From Nitrospira sp. (GTDB lineage Bacteria; Nitrospirota; Nitrospiria; Nitrospirales; Nitrospiraceae), in NCBI GenBank assembly GCA_019636875.1, contig JAHBWR010000001.1:1-64000 (forward strand): 64,000 bases of DNA, in the 5' to 3' direction. The position numbers were made by a program, and so were the translations under genes. Below, in pieces: positions 53,376-62,275 of this stretch (its first letter is position 1; every line of letters starts with the position of its first letter). Under the pieces are notes generated by a model, which did not search any database, was not told the DNA's origin, and was given only the letters and a program-made list of their open reading frames with translations.

Positions 53376-54770
53376 TTAGGTGGACGTCGATCCTGAGGTC
53401 ATGTCTTGAGCTTCCTCGACTTTCCTCAAGGCCTCGGCATAACGCTCTGGAAGGTGATCAAGAAAGTTAAGCGCGAGATGAGCCGTTGGATAGCTGTTAC
53501 TCACAATCCCATCCTTATCTATGTAGAATAGGGTATCGGCGGTTCGATACTGCTGGCCGATCTGAGGAATGGCATTACCTAGTCCAATGTGAATACCAGC
53601 CAGATCCACACTAATTGGTTGCTTGAAGGTGATTGGGAAATTCGGACCAATCGGGGGTAGGTGTACTACTGGGTCGCCGCCTTGAGCGATTAGCGTTGAT
53701 TTATTGACCCGTTCCGCTAAAAGCTTGTTGAGATTAGCATCTCCCACTCTGGGAGCAGCAAAGGTAAAGAGTTCAACGGGGATGGTTCCTTTACCGTTGG
53801 CTTTGTTAATAGCGGTCATTCCCTCGGCGATGTCTAACGCGGCCAGCGACGCCAGTGCGCCTCCCAACGAAAACCCCGTGACAAAAATGCGTCTTGCTGG
53901 TCTTACCAGGGTTGCCTGACGAGTCACTTCGGCCAGCATGGGGTTGCGAATAATCTGATAAGCCTGCCAAATTCCCGAATGCACCCATCGCTGATCCGGC
54001 CAGGACTTTGGAGCCGGCGGGTAGGCAATGCGTTGCGATCGAAAGTCGGTCAACATCCAATCTTTGAAGCCCCCTCCTGGTGTGAAAGGAGATTCAGACC
54101 CACGGAAGGCCACGACTACATCATTGCCGTCGCTGCGGGCAACAAAGCACTCTGTGTCACTACTCCAGCTCTTCCCGGTGATTTCTCGTGACTCACCTAT
54201 TGTTTTGGTTTCGCCACGAAGAGGGAATCCGTCAAAGGTGAGCCCCTTCTCCAGGCTCCAAGTCAGGTTCAAGAGATCGTGCGCAAGCTTGATGTCAAGT
54301 CTTCGTGGCCCTGGTGCGCTGACTGCAGCTAGGGCTTGTTTTTCCTGCTCTCGAGAGTCTTCAATCGTGTCTTTTCTTGTGCCCTGAATATTGTTAATAT
54401 TGTCCTGCTTCGCGTCTTTGATGTCACGGATCTCATTTCTCTTCTCGTCTCGTGCCTCCTGTTTTGCTTCGCGCTTCTCTCTCCCTTTCAGATCAGACTG
54501 GCGAATCTCCTTCGTAGCGTCGCGCTTTATCTGTCGCGCCTCTTTTTTGTCATCGCGTGCCTCTTGCCGTACCTCGCGTTTGTCCTCACGCGCTTCTTGC
54601 CGAGTCTCTTTTCGGTCTTCGCGGGCCTCTTGCTTTATCTCCTTGGCCTCCTCTTTGCGTCGTTTTTCTGCGTCGGTTTTCTTATCGAAGAGTTCACTCC
54701 TCCGCCCCACGATTTTCTTGGACACACCATTGGGGCATACTGCCCCCTGCTGATGAACGGAGGTGTCCAT
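53376..54770 (-). CDS. class-3 lipase with long charged coiled-coil region, 5' end cut by IS
   Basis: The C-terminal ~300 residues are an alpha/beta-hydrolase of the lipase-3 type: VVAFRGSESP, the nucleophile motif GFSLGGALA (Ser), FAAPRVGD and a later GGDPVVHLPP. Ahead lie about 90 residues of Lys/Arg/Glu/Asp/Gln with repeated QEARED units, likely a coiled coil. Native sequence ends at about 54707, where the IS left end begins; residues beyond are antisense IS codons. The start in the IS (ATG 54770) has no ribosome site. The original start and any signal peptide are lost, so function is doubtful. Confidence 0.65.
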   Translation of the reverse strand: MDTSVHQQGAVCPNGVSKKIVGRRSELFDKKTDAEKRRKEEAKEIKQEAREDRKETRQEAREDKREVRQEARDDKKEARQIKRDATKEIRQSDLKGREKREAKQEARDEKRNEIRDIKDAKQDNINNIQGTRKDTIEDSREQEKQALAAVSAPGPRRLDIKLAHDLLNLTWSLEKGLTFDGFPLRGETKTIGESREITGKSWSSDTECFVARSDGNDVVVAFRGSESPFTPGGGFKDWMLTDFRSQRIAYPPAPKSWPDQRWVHSGIWQAYQIIRNPMLAEVTRQATLVRPARRIFVTGFSLGGALASLAALDIAEGMTAINKANGKGTIPVELFTFAAPRVGDANLNKLLAERVNKSTLIAQGGDPVVHLPPIGPNFPITFKQPISVDLAGIHIGLGNAIPQIGQQYRTADTLFYIDKDGIVSNSYPTAHLALNFLDHLPERYAEALRKVEEAQDMTSGSTST

Positions 54771-55092
54771 GGCGAAGCCGAAAACGGAGCGAGGCCGGTT
54801 TTCCTCGCGCAAGAAGATGGAGGTCGTGCTCCGCGTCCTGCATGGCGACGATCTGGATCTGGTCTCCCGTGACGCGGGCATCACGGCCGCGACGGTGTCG
54901 GCGTGGCGGGACCAGTTCGTGGCCAGTGGCCAGGCCGGGTTGAAGAGTCGGGCCGATGATGGCCGTGATGACGAACTCGCACGGTTGAAAGCCTTGGTTG
55001 GAGACTTGACGATGCGGCTGGAACTGTCGCGGGAAGCGGTTCAGCGGCTGCGGGGTGGCACCCCTTTGGCCACCGGGAGGTCGACGCGATGA
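54769..55092 (+). CDS. IS3-family transposase OrfA
   Basis: 107 residues from ATG 54769, with GGAGG six bases before it. SSRKKMEVVLRVLHGDDLDL then SRDAGITAATVSAWRDQFVA is the HTH that binds the IS ends, and the C-terminal half has a leucine-zipper-like stretch (LARLKALVGDLTMRLELSRE). The stop overlaps the orfB start (ATGA). Confidence 0.85.
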   Translation: MAKPKTERGRFSSRKKMEVVLRVLHGDDLDLVSRDAGITAATVSAWRDQFVASGQAGLKSRADDGRDDELARLKALVGDLTMRLELSREAVQRLRGGTPLATGRSTR

Positions 55093-55985
55093 GCCACACC
55101 CCGTCGCCTTCCACGCATCGTCCGTATGGTGTGGTCCGGGTCTGTCAGGAATGGGGCCTGAGTCGCTCCTCGTTTTATGTCCAGCCGGGCCGTCGTGGGT
55201 CACCGCCCCATGAGCCGGCGAAACGGGGCCCGAAGACCTTGTACACCGACACAGTCTTGACCGAGCATATTCGGCAGGTGCTGGCCACCTCACCGTTTCT
55301 CGGGGAAGGCCATCGCAAAGTCTGGGCGCGGTTGCGGGCGCGAGGGATTCGCACCTCGAAACCCCGTGTGCTGCGGCTCATGCGGCAGGCCGACCTCTTG
55401 GCTCCCAGCCGGGTGCCGCGCGTCGTGGGGCCGCGGGTTCACGATGGCACGATTACCACCGAGTGCCCGAATCAGATGTGGGGCACCGATGCGACCAGCA
55501 CGGTGACGCTGCACGATGGGGCCGTCACGGTCTTCATCGGCGTGGATCATTGTACGCTCGAAGGGATCGGCATCCATGCGGCGAAGCGGGCCACGCGGTT
55601 CGAGGCCTTGGAGCCGATTCGCCAAGGGGTGCGCCAGCAGTTCGGGGCCGTTTCTGCCGGCATCGCGGCGGGCCTGCAGGTGCGGCACGATCATGGCAGT
55701 CAATATATGAGTGACGAGTTCCAGGCCGAACTCCGATTTCTGGGCATCACCTCGAGTCCGGCATTTGTCCGTGCCCCAGAAGGCAACGGCGTGGCAGAGC
55801 GGTTCATTCGCACGCTCAAAGAGCAGCTTTTGTGGATGCGCACGTTCCAGACCGTGGAGGAGCTTCGTCTCGCCCTCCAGGACTGGCTGCGTCTCTATAA
55901 CGAGCAGTGGCTTGTCGAGCGGCATGGGTTCCGCTCACCGGCGCAGGTGCGTCGAGACTTGCTGCCCAGGCCGGAGGCCGCATGA
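55089..55985 (+). CDS. IS3-family transposase OrfB (DDE integrase core)
   Basis: 298 residues with the rve fold. The catalytic triad is visible: Asp in QMWGTDATS, Asp in VRHDHGSQYMS, Glu in NGVAERFIRTLKEQ. The N-terminal part has LGEGHRKVWARLRARGIRTS, typical of the HTH_21 region. It cuts and joins the element ends. Start ATG 55089 overlaps orfA. Confidence 0.9.
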   Translation: MSHTPSPSTHRPYGVVRVCQEWGLSRSSFYVQPGRRGSPPHEPAKRGPKTLYTDTVLTEHIRQVLATSPFLGEGHRKVWARLRARGIRTSKPRVLRLMRQADLLAPSRVPRVVGPRVHDGTITTECPNQMWGTDATSTVTLHDGAVTVFIGVDHCTLEGIGIHAAKRATRFEALEPIRQGVRQQFGAVSAGIAAGLQVRHDHGSQYMSDEFQAELRFLGITSSPAFVRAPEGNGVAERFIRTLKEQLLWMRTFQTVEELRLALQDWLRLYNEQWLVERHGFRSPAQVRRDLLPRPEAA

Positions 55986-56130
55986 CGAGGGGGACCGCCA
56001 AAACCAGGAGATGTCTTGTGGAGTGGCCCTTAAAATACGACGCCCAGGGTGGCCGAGGAGCGACGATCGCCGAACGTTGCGACCCACAGGTCGCGGCGAA
56101 TATGGCTATACCCGTGTCCAAACAATCGTG

Positions 56131-56794
56131 AGCGGTACATCACCTAAGAGTCCCATTTTTGATCCTCCTTATTGGTAGCACGAGCATCTCCAAATTGTGA
56201 CTCACCGAGTGAAGCACGATTAATGCCACGAGCAATGTAGGATCTAAGAACCTCGCTCTATCGTGCATTGTCAGAGCATTTGCGGTACAGCCTAAGCTCG
56301 AGAGACGTTCTGTTTCTGGCAATCTCTCGCTGCATCAAAGTTATCCTTTTCGATACGCCACAGTATCTGAGTGGATACAAATGAAAACGCAGCTCTACCT
56401 GAGGTTGGAATAGGAGACTAGTGCCAGGTTGGTTTTCTGAATGGTCGCTAGTCCGTTACGATCGATGGACTGCTTCGTGGGAGAGATTGATAGCTTTCAG
56501 GGGGGGGACGTAGAGGTGGGAAGTTGTGCGGTGGTGGTCGGGAGAAGGCCGAGTAGTTCTTTAGCCGTGTAGTGACTGGCAGTTCGAGGTTTTCGCCAGC
56601 AGTGAAGGACCTGAGCTAGACGGAAAGTATACGGTTTGGTGAGACAGCTTGTTCGCAGCGTTCAGAATGTGCTCCTCATCCCTTACAGCAATGTGGAACG
56701 GGTTGATGTATATACAAGGTGATGGGGGACAATTCCGCCGAGTGACAGGCCTCGACTTGTTGGACAGTTATGATCATAGAGGCGGAATCAAACA
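56131..56794. other. 664-base gap without a supported gene
   Basis: Only short frames are found. On the reverse strand about 56510-56650 gives a short coding-like string (YTFRLAQVLHCWRKPR) without start or family, which may be a fragment of a decayed gene. A run of eight G lies near 56500. I see no RNA structure I can name. Confidence 0.4.
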
Positions 56795-57095
56795 CTACTT
56801 TTCCAGCTCCAGGACGAACCCATAGGTTTCAGGATCGTGTTTCCATGCGCCGGAAGACAACAAGCCTAAGAGTGGCAAGAGAAGGAAATAGGCTCCAATG
56901 ACATCGACCGTGCCGATCGAGCTGAGGGTGCGGGAAGTCGTGCGGAATTGGCCTTGATACCCTGGCTTCTTGATTTCGATGAGGAGGTCCTTGCCTCTGT
57001 GCGCGTCAAATTGAATGGGCGTTTCCCCAACAAGTTTTCCTCCAGCGACGACCGTGGCTCCATCAGGGGAGGAGCTCACGTGAAGGGTTTGCATG
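56795..57095. repeat. 300-bp direct duplication, copy B (partner 51252-51552)
   Basis: This copy is within an intact gene, so it is probably the source of copy A. See the entry at 51252 for differences. Confidence 0.85.
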
Positions 57096-57190
57096 GATGG
57101 GGCAAAGATCGAGCAACCGGTAAAGCTCACCGTAACGACCGCAATAGTTACTTGCCGAAAGACATGCCAACGGAATCGTATGCTCTCCAT
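56795..57190 (-). CDS. PEGA-domain lipoprotein
   Basis: 131 residues. A signal peptide ends in SFTGC, so it is lipidated. A PEGA domain (VSSSPDGATVVAGGKLVGET, IEIKKPGYQGQ) follows, then a hydrophobic segment (VIGAYFLLLPLLGLLSSGAW). PEGA domains are found on surface and envelope proteins and are thought to bind ligands or other proteins. It is divergent from recA across a 276-base spacer that holds the recA promoter. A broken copy lies 5.5 kb away. Confidence 0.8.
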   Translation of the reverse strand: MESIRFRWHVFRQVTIAVVTVSFTGCSIFAPSMQTLHVSSSPDGATVVAGGKLVGETPIQFDAHRGKDLLIEIKKPGYQGQFRTTSRTLSSIGTVDVIGAYFLLLPLLGLLSSGAWKHDPETYGFVLELEK

Positions 57191-57399
57191 TCCTGTTATC
57201 TCCCTGTCAGCCTGGACGTGGCGTGTTCGATGTTTTGGAGTACTCAGCTAACTCTCCGCGGCAGATTATCGATGTCGTATTCACGCTGGTAGAGATACAT
57301 AGCCGTAGGATCGGCTAGGGCTGATCGTTCCTGGATGTCTGTAAGGGGCAGGCAAGAAGATTCCGGGCGTCGTGGAGGTGCTCTTCCCAGAGATCAGGC

Positions 57400-57428
57400 T
57401 AGGTTTCCCCTGTCCACTTGGGTATAAT
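57400..57428 (+). promoter_or_regulatory. candidate recA promoter
   Basis: A perfect TATAAT at 57423-57428 lies 38 bases before the recA start. The -35 position (TAGGTT at 57400-57405, 17-base spacer) is poor, as expected for an activated or SOS-controlled promoter. I cannot see a convincing LexA box of either the CTGT-ACAG or GAAC-GTTC type. Confidence 0.5.
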
Positions 57429-57466
57429 CCCCACTTCACATTCGCTCATTTGGTGAGGAGATTTGT

Positions 57467-58561
57467 ATGTCCGAAAAAGACGACAAGAAGCGCGCGCTCG
57501 ACTTAGCCCTATCCCAGATCGAGAAGCAATACGGGAAGGGCGCCATCATGAAGCTGGGAGCTGAAGAGAAGGTTGACGTGCCGGCGATTTCGACCGGTTC
57601 ACTCACGCTCGACATTGCGCTCGGAGTCGGAGGTTTGCCGCGTGGACGAGTCATTGAGATCTTCGGACCTGAGGCTTCCGGCAAAACGACCATGACCTTG
57701 CACTGCATTGCCGAAGTGCAGAAGATGGGAGGGGTGGCTGCCTTTATCGATGCGGAGCACGCACTGGATCTCGCCTACGGCAAGAAGCTTGGTGTTCAAC
57801 CAGACGATCTCCTGGTGTCGCAACCGGACACTGGTGAACAGGCATTGGAGATAGCTGAAACCTTAGTGCGAAGCGGCGCGATCGATTTGATCGTGATCGA
57901 CTCGGTGGCAGCATTGACTCCACGCGCGGAAATCGAAGGCGAGATGGGCGATTCCCATATGGGACTGCAGGCACGACTGATGTCCCAAGCGCTGAGGAAA
58001 CTGACGGCGGCGATTTCCAAATCCCTGACCACGGTGATCTTCATCAATCAGATCCGTATGAAGCTCGGCGTGATGTTCGGCAATCCTGAGACGACCACCG
58101 GCGGCAACGCACTGAAGTTTTACTCCTCCGTCCGACTGGATATTCGTCGGATAGAATCGATCAAGGAGGGCCAGGATGTAATGGGCAGCCGGGTTCGCGT
58201 CAAGGTGGTGAAAAACAAAATGGCCCCCCCGTTCCGTCAGGCAGAATTCGACATCATGTTCGCCGAAGGGATTTCCAAGACCGGCGAACTGGTAGACCTG
58301 GGTGTCGATAAGAAGATCATTGAGAAATCCGGGGCCTGGTATTCCTACAAAGGAGAACGGATCGGACAGGGACGCGATGCCGTTCGAGAGTTCCTGAAGA
58401 ATAATGTCTCCACCGCACGCGAGATCGAAGCAAGAATTCGAGAAGCTGCCGGTGTTCCAGCCCGTGGTGAAAAAAAGACTGACGCCAAGGACGTGAAGGA
58501 AGCGAAGGAAGAGAAGCCTGTTGGGCGGAGCGAGGAAAAACGAGCGCATCGATCGCAGTAG
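57467..58561 (+). CDS. recA: RecA recombinase
   Basis: 364 residues from ATG 57467, preceded by GAGGAG. It has the Walker [14 protein letters not shown], the DNA-binding loop region [19 protein letters not shown], and [26 protein letters not shown]. It forms filaments on single-stranded DNA for recombination and SOS induction. The Lys/Glu-rich C-terminal tail is typical. Normally next to cinA-thpR; here 10 kb of accessory DNA lies between. Confidence 0.97.
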   Translation: MSEKDDKKRALDLALSQIEKQYGKGAIMKLGAEEKVDVPAISTGSLTLDIALGVGGLPRGRVIEIFGPEASGKTTMTLHCIAEVQKMGGVAAFIDAEHALDLAYGKKLGVQPDDLLVSQPDTGEQALEIAETLVRSGAIDLIVIDSVAALTPRAEIEGEMGDSHMGLQARLMSQALRKLTAAISKSLTTVIFINQIRMKLGVMFGNPETTTGGNALKFYSSVRLDIRRIESIKEGQDVMGSRVRVKVVKNKMAPPFRQAEFDIMFAEGISKTGELVDLGVDKKIIEKSGAWYSYKGERIGQGRDAVREFLKNNVSTAREIEARIREAAGVPARGEKKTDAKDVKEAKEEKPVGRSEEKRAHRSQ

Positions 58562-58565
58562 AAGC

Positions 58566-59063
58566 GTGACGGCTCGCTCACGCGCAACCTCGTCGGGTCC
58601 GGATGATGTCTTCCGACTCGCTGTTCGCTTTTTAGCCTATCGAGATCGGACGACTGCCCAAGTCGAACAGTTTCTCATCTCACGAGGTTTTTCGTCTCCT
58701 CAGGCCAAGCAAGCCATTCGCCGATTATCTGAACTGCGCTATCTTGATGATGCCGCCTTTGCTCGTCGATATGCTGAGAAGCGGTTGGCGGCTCGACCAG
58801 TAGGTCTGGAACGGCTGAAGGCAGAATTGCAAGCAAAGGGCATTACCGATCGTCTGGCCGACCAAGTGGCTGCTGAAATCTTTCGATCGATTGATGAGGA
58901 GACCTTGGCACAACGAGTCGTGAGAAACGCGCAAAGGCCTGCACGCCGGTTAACGCCGATCCAAATTGGCCGCTTGCTCCATCAACGGGGTTTCACTGAA
59001 GAGACGATCGATCATATAATGGTGAGATTAGAAATGAACAAGGAATGTGCCCATGAACAATAG
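58566..59063 (+). CDS. recX: regulatory protein RecX
   Basis: 165 residues from GTG 58566, just after the recA stop; the frame stays open to 58521 inside recA. It has the three-helix repeats of RecX (AVRFLAYRDRTTAQVEQFL, LSELRYLDDAAFARRYAE, QRGFTEETIDHIM). RecX binds RecA filaments and blocks their growth. It overlaps alaS by 11 bases. Confidence 0.88.
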   Translation: MTARSRATSSGPDDVFRLAVRFLAYRDRTTAQVEQFLISRGFSSPQAKQAIRRLSELRYLDDAAFARRYAEKRLAARPVGLERLKAELQAKGITDRLADQVAAEIFRSIDEETLAQRVVRNAQRPARRLTPIQIGRLLHQRGFTEETIDHIMVRLEMNKECAHEQ

Positions 59064-61686
59064 CGCGACTGAGCTCCGGCGTGCCTTTATACGCTATTTT
59101 GAGCAGCACGGCCACCAGGCTGTTCCCAGCTCCGCTCTGATTCCACAGGCGGATCCGACGCTCTTGTTCACCAATGCCGGAATGAATCAGTTCAAACGGG
59201 TGTTTCTCGGTGAAGAGTCACGCGCGTACAAACGAGCCGTGACGGTGCAAAAGTGTCTGCGTGCCGGCGGCAAGCATAACGATCTGGAAAATGTCGGATA
59301 CACGAGGCGGCACCATACATTTTTCGAGATGCTCGGGAACTTCTCGTTCGGGGACTATTTCAAAGAAGAGGCGATCAAGTTCGGCTGGGAGTTTTTGACC
59401 GACACGGTTGGGTTGGCGAAGGACAGGCTCTGGGTCACGATCTTCCGCGAGGATGAAGAGGCAGACCGGCTCTGGAGGAAAATCGGTGTGCCGGCTTCCC
59501 GCATCATGCGGTGCGGCGAAAATGATAATTTTTGGCAGATGGCGGACACGGGTCCTTGTGGCCCTTGTTCCGAAATTCATTTTGATCAGGGGACAGTGGT
59601 TCCGGGCGACGATCGGCCGAATGGAGAGGGCGATCGAGTCATCGAAATCTGGAACCTCGTCTTCATGCAATACAACCGGGATTCCGCCGGCACACTACAT
59701 CCCTTGCCGAAACCGAGTATCGATACGGGGATGGGGCTTGAGCGACTAGCGGCGGTCGCGCAGGGTGTCTTGAGCAATTATGACAGCGATTTGTTCACGC
59801 CGCTGTTGACTGCCATCGCAAACCGCGCCGGAGTGAAATATGGCGACAACGACCAATCGGATCGATCCATGCGAGTCGTGGCCGACCATCTGCGTGCGAT
59901 CACCTTCCTGATGACCGATGGGGTATTGCCGTCCAATGAAGGACGAGGTTACGTGCTGCGGCGAATCTTACGCCGTGCTGCACGTCATGGACGACTGCTC
60001 GGGATTGTTAAGCCATTCTTGTACGAACTGACGACATCGGTGGTTGAACAAATGGGTGAGGCCTATTCCGAGGTCACCCGTGCGGCAGGCACGATTGCCG
60101 AAGCCACGCGAGGCGAAGAAGAGCGGTTCATCGCGACGTTGGATCAAGGACTGCCGATTCTCAACGATCTAATTGGAAAGACCAGAGCGGCCGGAGGGGC
60201 AGTCCTGGCAGGTGGTGATGTCTTCAAGCTCTACGATACGTACGGGTTTCCAATGGATCTCATCGCCGAAGCCTGCCGTGAGCAGGGGATGACAGTCGAT
60301 GAGCCGGGATTTGATGCAGCAATCGAAGAACAACGCACGCGCGCGCGCAAGACCGGCGGGTTTGAGCAAGTCACGGCCCGTCCGGCTGTGGCAGAGCTGG
60401 CCAAGCGCGTGGGAGCCACGCAATTCATCGGCTACGATCGGCTGGAGAGCGACAGCGTTCTGCGAGCGATTCTCAAAGGCGAGCAGTTGGTGAAGGAAGC
60501 GTCAGAGGGAGATGAAGTAGAGCTCGCGCTGGATGCGACGCCATTTTATGCCGAAGGCGGTGGACAGGTCGGAGATCGTGGGACATTACTAGGCCCGGAA
60601 GGGTTAGTAGAGATTACCGATACGACGAGGCCGGCACCGACGCTGATCCTACACAAAGGTATCGTTCAGAAGGGGACGATCCGAGAAGGCGAGCAACTTC
60701 GTCTCGCCGTCAATGCCTCAACCAGACAGGATGCTGCTCGGAATCACACGGCGACGCACTTGGTCCATGCGGCCTTGCGTGATCTGCTGGGCCCTCACGT
60801 GAAACAATACGGCTCGCTGGTTGGGCCAAACCGACTTCGGTTCGACTTTGCCCATTTTCGGCCGCTGTCGTCTCGCGATATCGATGACATCGAATCGACG
60901 GTCAATGATGAGATCCGGAAGAACGAGGCTGTGTGTGCCGAAGTCATGAACATCCAAGATGCCGTCGCGAACGGTGCCCTGGCATTTTTTGGCGACAAGT
61001 ATGGGGAGCAGGTACGGGTCGTCAGCGTCGAATCATTCAGCAAGGAACTGTGCGGAGGCACCCACGTCGGGCGGACAGGGGACATTGGACTGTTCCGCAT
61101 CGTGTCGGAGGGAGGCGTCGCAGCCGGTGTCCGCCGGATCGAGGCTCAGACCGGCAGTGGGGCCTATACGCTGATGAAGAGGCTCGAAGCCGATGTCCGT
61201 GAACTGTCGGACGTGTTGAAGGTGAGCCAATCAGAATTGGCGGCCAAGACTCGCAAACTCATAGCTCAACTTAAGGACAAGGAACGGGAGTTGGAAGAGC
61301 TGAAGCTCAAGATGGCCGGCGGATCGACGGCGGCTTCGACTGCCCAAACTGTCGCCGGAGTGGCGGTGCATGTTCAACGGACGGACGGGCTTGATGTGAA
61401 TGGTATGCGGGCGCTGGCTGATCAGTTGCGGGATAAGCTGAAGAGCGGCGTGATTGCGCTGGGCGCAGCATTGGCAGATGGGAAAGTTTCGTTGTTGGTC
61501 GTGGTGACGAAAGATTTGATCGGGCGACTGAAAGCAGGCGAGCTGATCAAAGCCATGGCGGCCGAAGTCGGAGGCAGCGGCGGCGGTCGACCTGAAATGG
61601 CTCAGGCCGGAGGCAAGGACCCAGCCAAGCTTGATGCCGCGTTGGAAAAGGTCTTTGGCTTGGTTGAACGCGCGCTTCAGCGGTAG
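59053..61686 (+). CDS. alaS: alanyl-tRNA synthetase
   Basis: 877 residues from ATG 59053. The class II core starts ELRRAFIRYFEQHGHQAVPS and has FLMTDGVLPSNEGRGYVLRR. The editing domain has the zinc motif HTATHLVHAAL and CGGTHVGRTGDIG. A C-terminal DHHA1-like oligomerisation domain ends with GGRPEMAQAGGKDPAKL. It charges tRNA-Ala and removes mischarged Ser/Gly. The length is normal. Confidence 0.97.
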   Translation: MNNSATELRRAFIRYFEQHGHQAVPSSALIPQADPTLLFTNAGMNQFKRVFLGEESRAYKRAVTVQKCLRAGGKHNDLENVGYTRRHHTFFEMLGNFSFGDYFKEEAIKFGWEFLTDTVGLAKDRLWVTIFREDEEADRLWRKIGVPASRIMRCGENDNFWQMADTGPCGPCSEIHFDQGTVVPGDDRPNGEGDRVIEIWNLVFMQYNRDSAGTLHPLPKPSIDTGMGLERLAAVAQGVLSNYDSDLFTPLLTAIANRAGVKYGDNDQSDRSMRVVADHLRAITFLMTDGVLPSNEGRGYVLRRILRRAARHGRLLGIVKPFLYELTTSVVEQMGEAYSEVTRAAGTIAEATRGEEERFIATLDQGLPILNDLIGKTRAAGGAVLAGGDVFKLYDTYGFPMDLIAEACREQGMTVDEPGFDAAIEEQRTRARKTGGFEQVTARPAVAELAKRVGATQFIGYDRLESDSVLRAILKGEQLVKEASEGDEVELALDATPFYAEGGGQVGDRGTLLGPEGLVEITDTTRPAPTLILHKGIVQKGTIREGEQLRLAVNASTRQDAARNHTATHLVHAALRDLLGPHVKQYGSLVGPNRLRFDFAHFRPLSSRDIDDIESTVNDEIRKNEAVCAEVMNIQDAVANGALAFFGDKYGEQVRVVSVESFSKELCGGTHVGRTGDIGLFRIVSEGGVAAGVRRIEAQTGSGAYTLMKRLEADVRELSDVLKVSQSELAAKTRKLIAQLKDKERELEELKLKMAGGSTAASTAQTVAGVAVHVQRTDGLDVNGMRALADQLRDKLKSGVIALGAALADGKVSLLVVVTKDLIGRLKAGELIKAMAAEVGGSGGGRPEMAQAGGKDPAKLDAALEKVFGLVERALQR

Positions 61687-61690
61687 AATC

Positions 61691-62275
61691 ATGCCTGGTC
61701 GTATTCTCGCGCTCGATTATGGCACCAAGCGAATCGGCGTCGCACTCAGCGACGAGTTGAAGTGGACGGCGCAACCTCTTGAAACCTTCGAACGGCGGGC
61801 GTTGGAATGGGATATTGCGCATGTCGCTGGGTTGGTGACGGCTCACGATGTCGAACGAGTCGTCTTGGGCTTCCCGCTTCAGCTGGATGGCCGCGAAGGG
61901 CCTGCCGTCCTAGCCATGCGAGCGTTCGCCGAGAAGCTGGAAGCTGGAATTTCGGTGCCGATCGTCTTGTGGGACGAACGGATGACGACGAAGGCCGCGG
62001 AGGATCTTCTGATTGCCGCCGACGTCAGTCGAAAAAAACGAAAAGGTGTGGTCGATCGAATCGCAGCGGCGATACTCTTGCAGAGCTATCTTGAGGCACA
62101 ATCCTCCTCCTCGACGGCCAACCAAACGAACACCGGTGTTGACGGGATGGAGCAGCCGTGGGTAACAGAGGGGGCAGGCAACCAATCGCATGACGTTACG
62201 CGTACTTCTGACCGGAATCATCGCCGTCGTCGCGCTCGCCGCAACGGTCGGTTATCAGATGATGCGATGGGCTGA
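61691..62275 (+). CDS. ruvX: Holliday junction resolvase-like RuvX (YqgF)
   Basis: 194 residues from ATG 61691, four bases after alaS. It shows ILALDYGTKRIGVALSD, VLGFPLQLDGREG, WDERMTTKAAEDLL and VDRIAAAILLQSYLE. RuvX is an RNase H-fold nuclease that processes pre-16S rRNA. The conserved domain ends near residue 140, and a ~50-residue polar tail runs on into mltG, overlapping it by 86 bases. Confidence 0.9.
   Translation: MPGRILALDYGTKRIGVALSDELKWTAQPLETFERRALEWDIAHVAGLVTAHDVERVVLGFPLQLDGREGPAVLAMRAFAEKLEAGISVPIVLWDERMTTKAAEDLLIAADVSRKKRKGVVDRIAAAILLQSYLEAQSSSSTANQTNTGVDGMEQPWVTEGAGNQSHDVTRTSDRNHRRRRARRNGRLSDDAMG

Larger units (their letters stand above)
54708..56130 (+). mobile_element. 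IS3-family insertion sequence (complete, two orfs)
   Basis: About 1.42 kb bounded by imperfect inverted repeats: IR-L CACGATTTTCTTGGACAC (54708-54725) and IR-R GTGTCCAAACAATCGTG (56114-56130). orfA and orfB overlap by ATGA instead of the usual frameshift window. No clear target-site duplication is visible. A GGGGCA-TAC-TGCCCC hairpin lies upstream of orfA. The orfB DDE residues look intact, so it may be active. Confidence 0.85.

Noticed and set aside
54763-54884. Native N-terminus of the lipase extending into 54884
   Set aside because: These codons are the antisense of the IS left end and orfA, so they are not part of the original lipase gene.
54708-56130. Programmed -1 frameshift between orfA and orfB
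   Set aside because: The two orfs overlap as ATGA with a separate start for orfB, and no A6G-type slippery run is seen at the junction.
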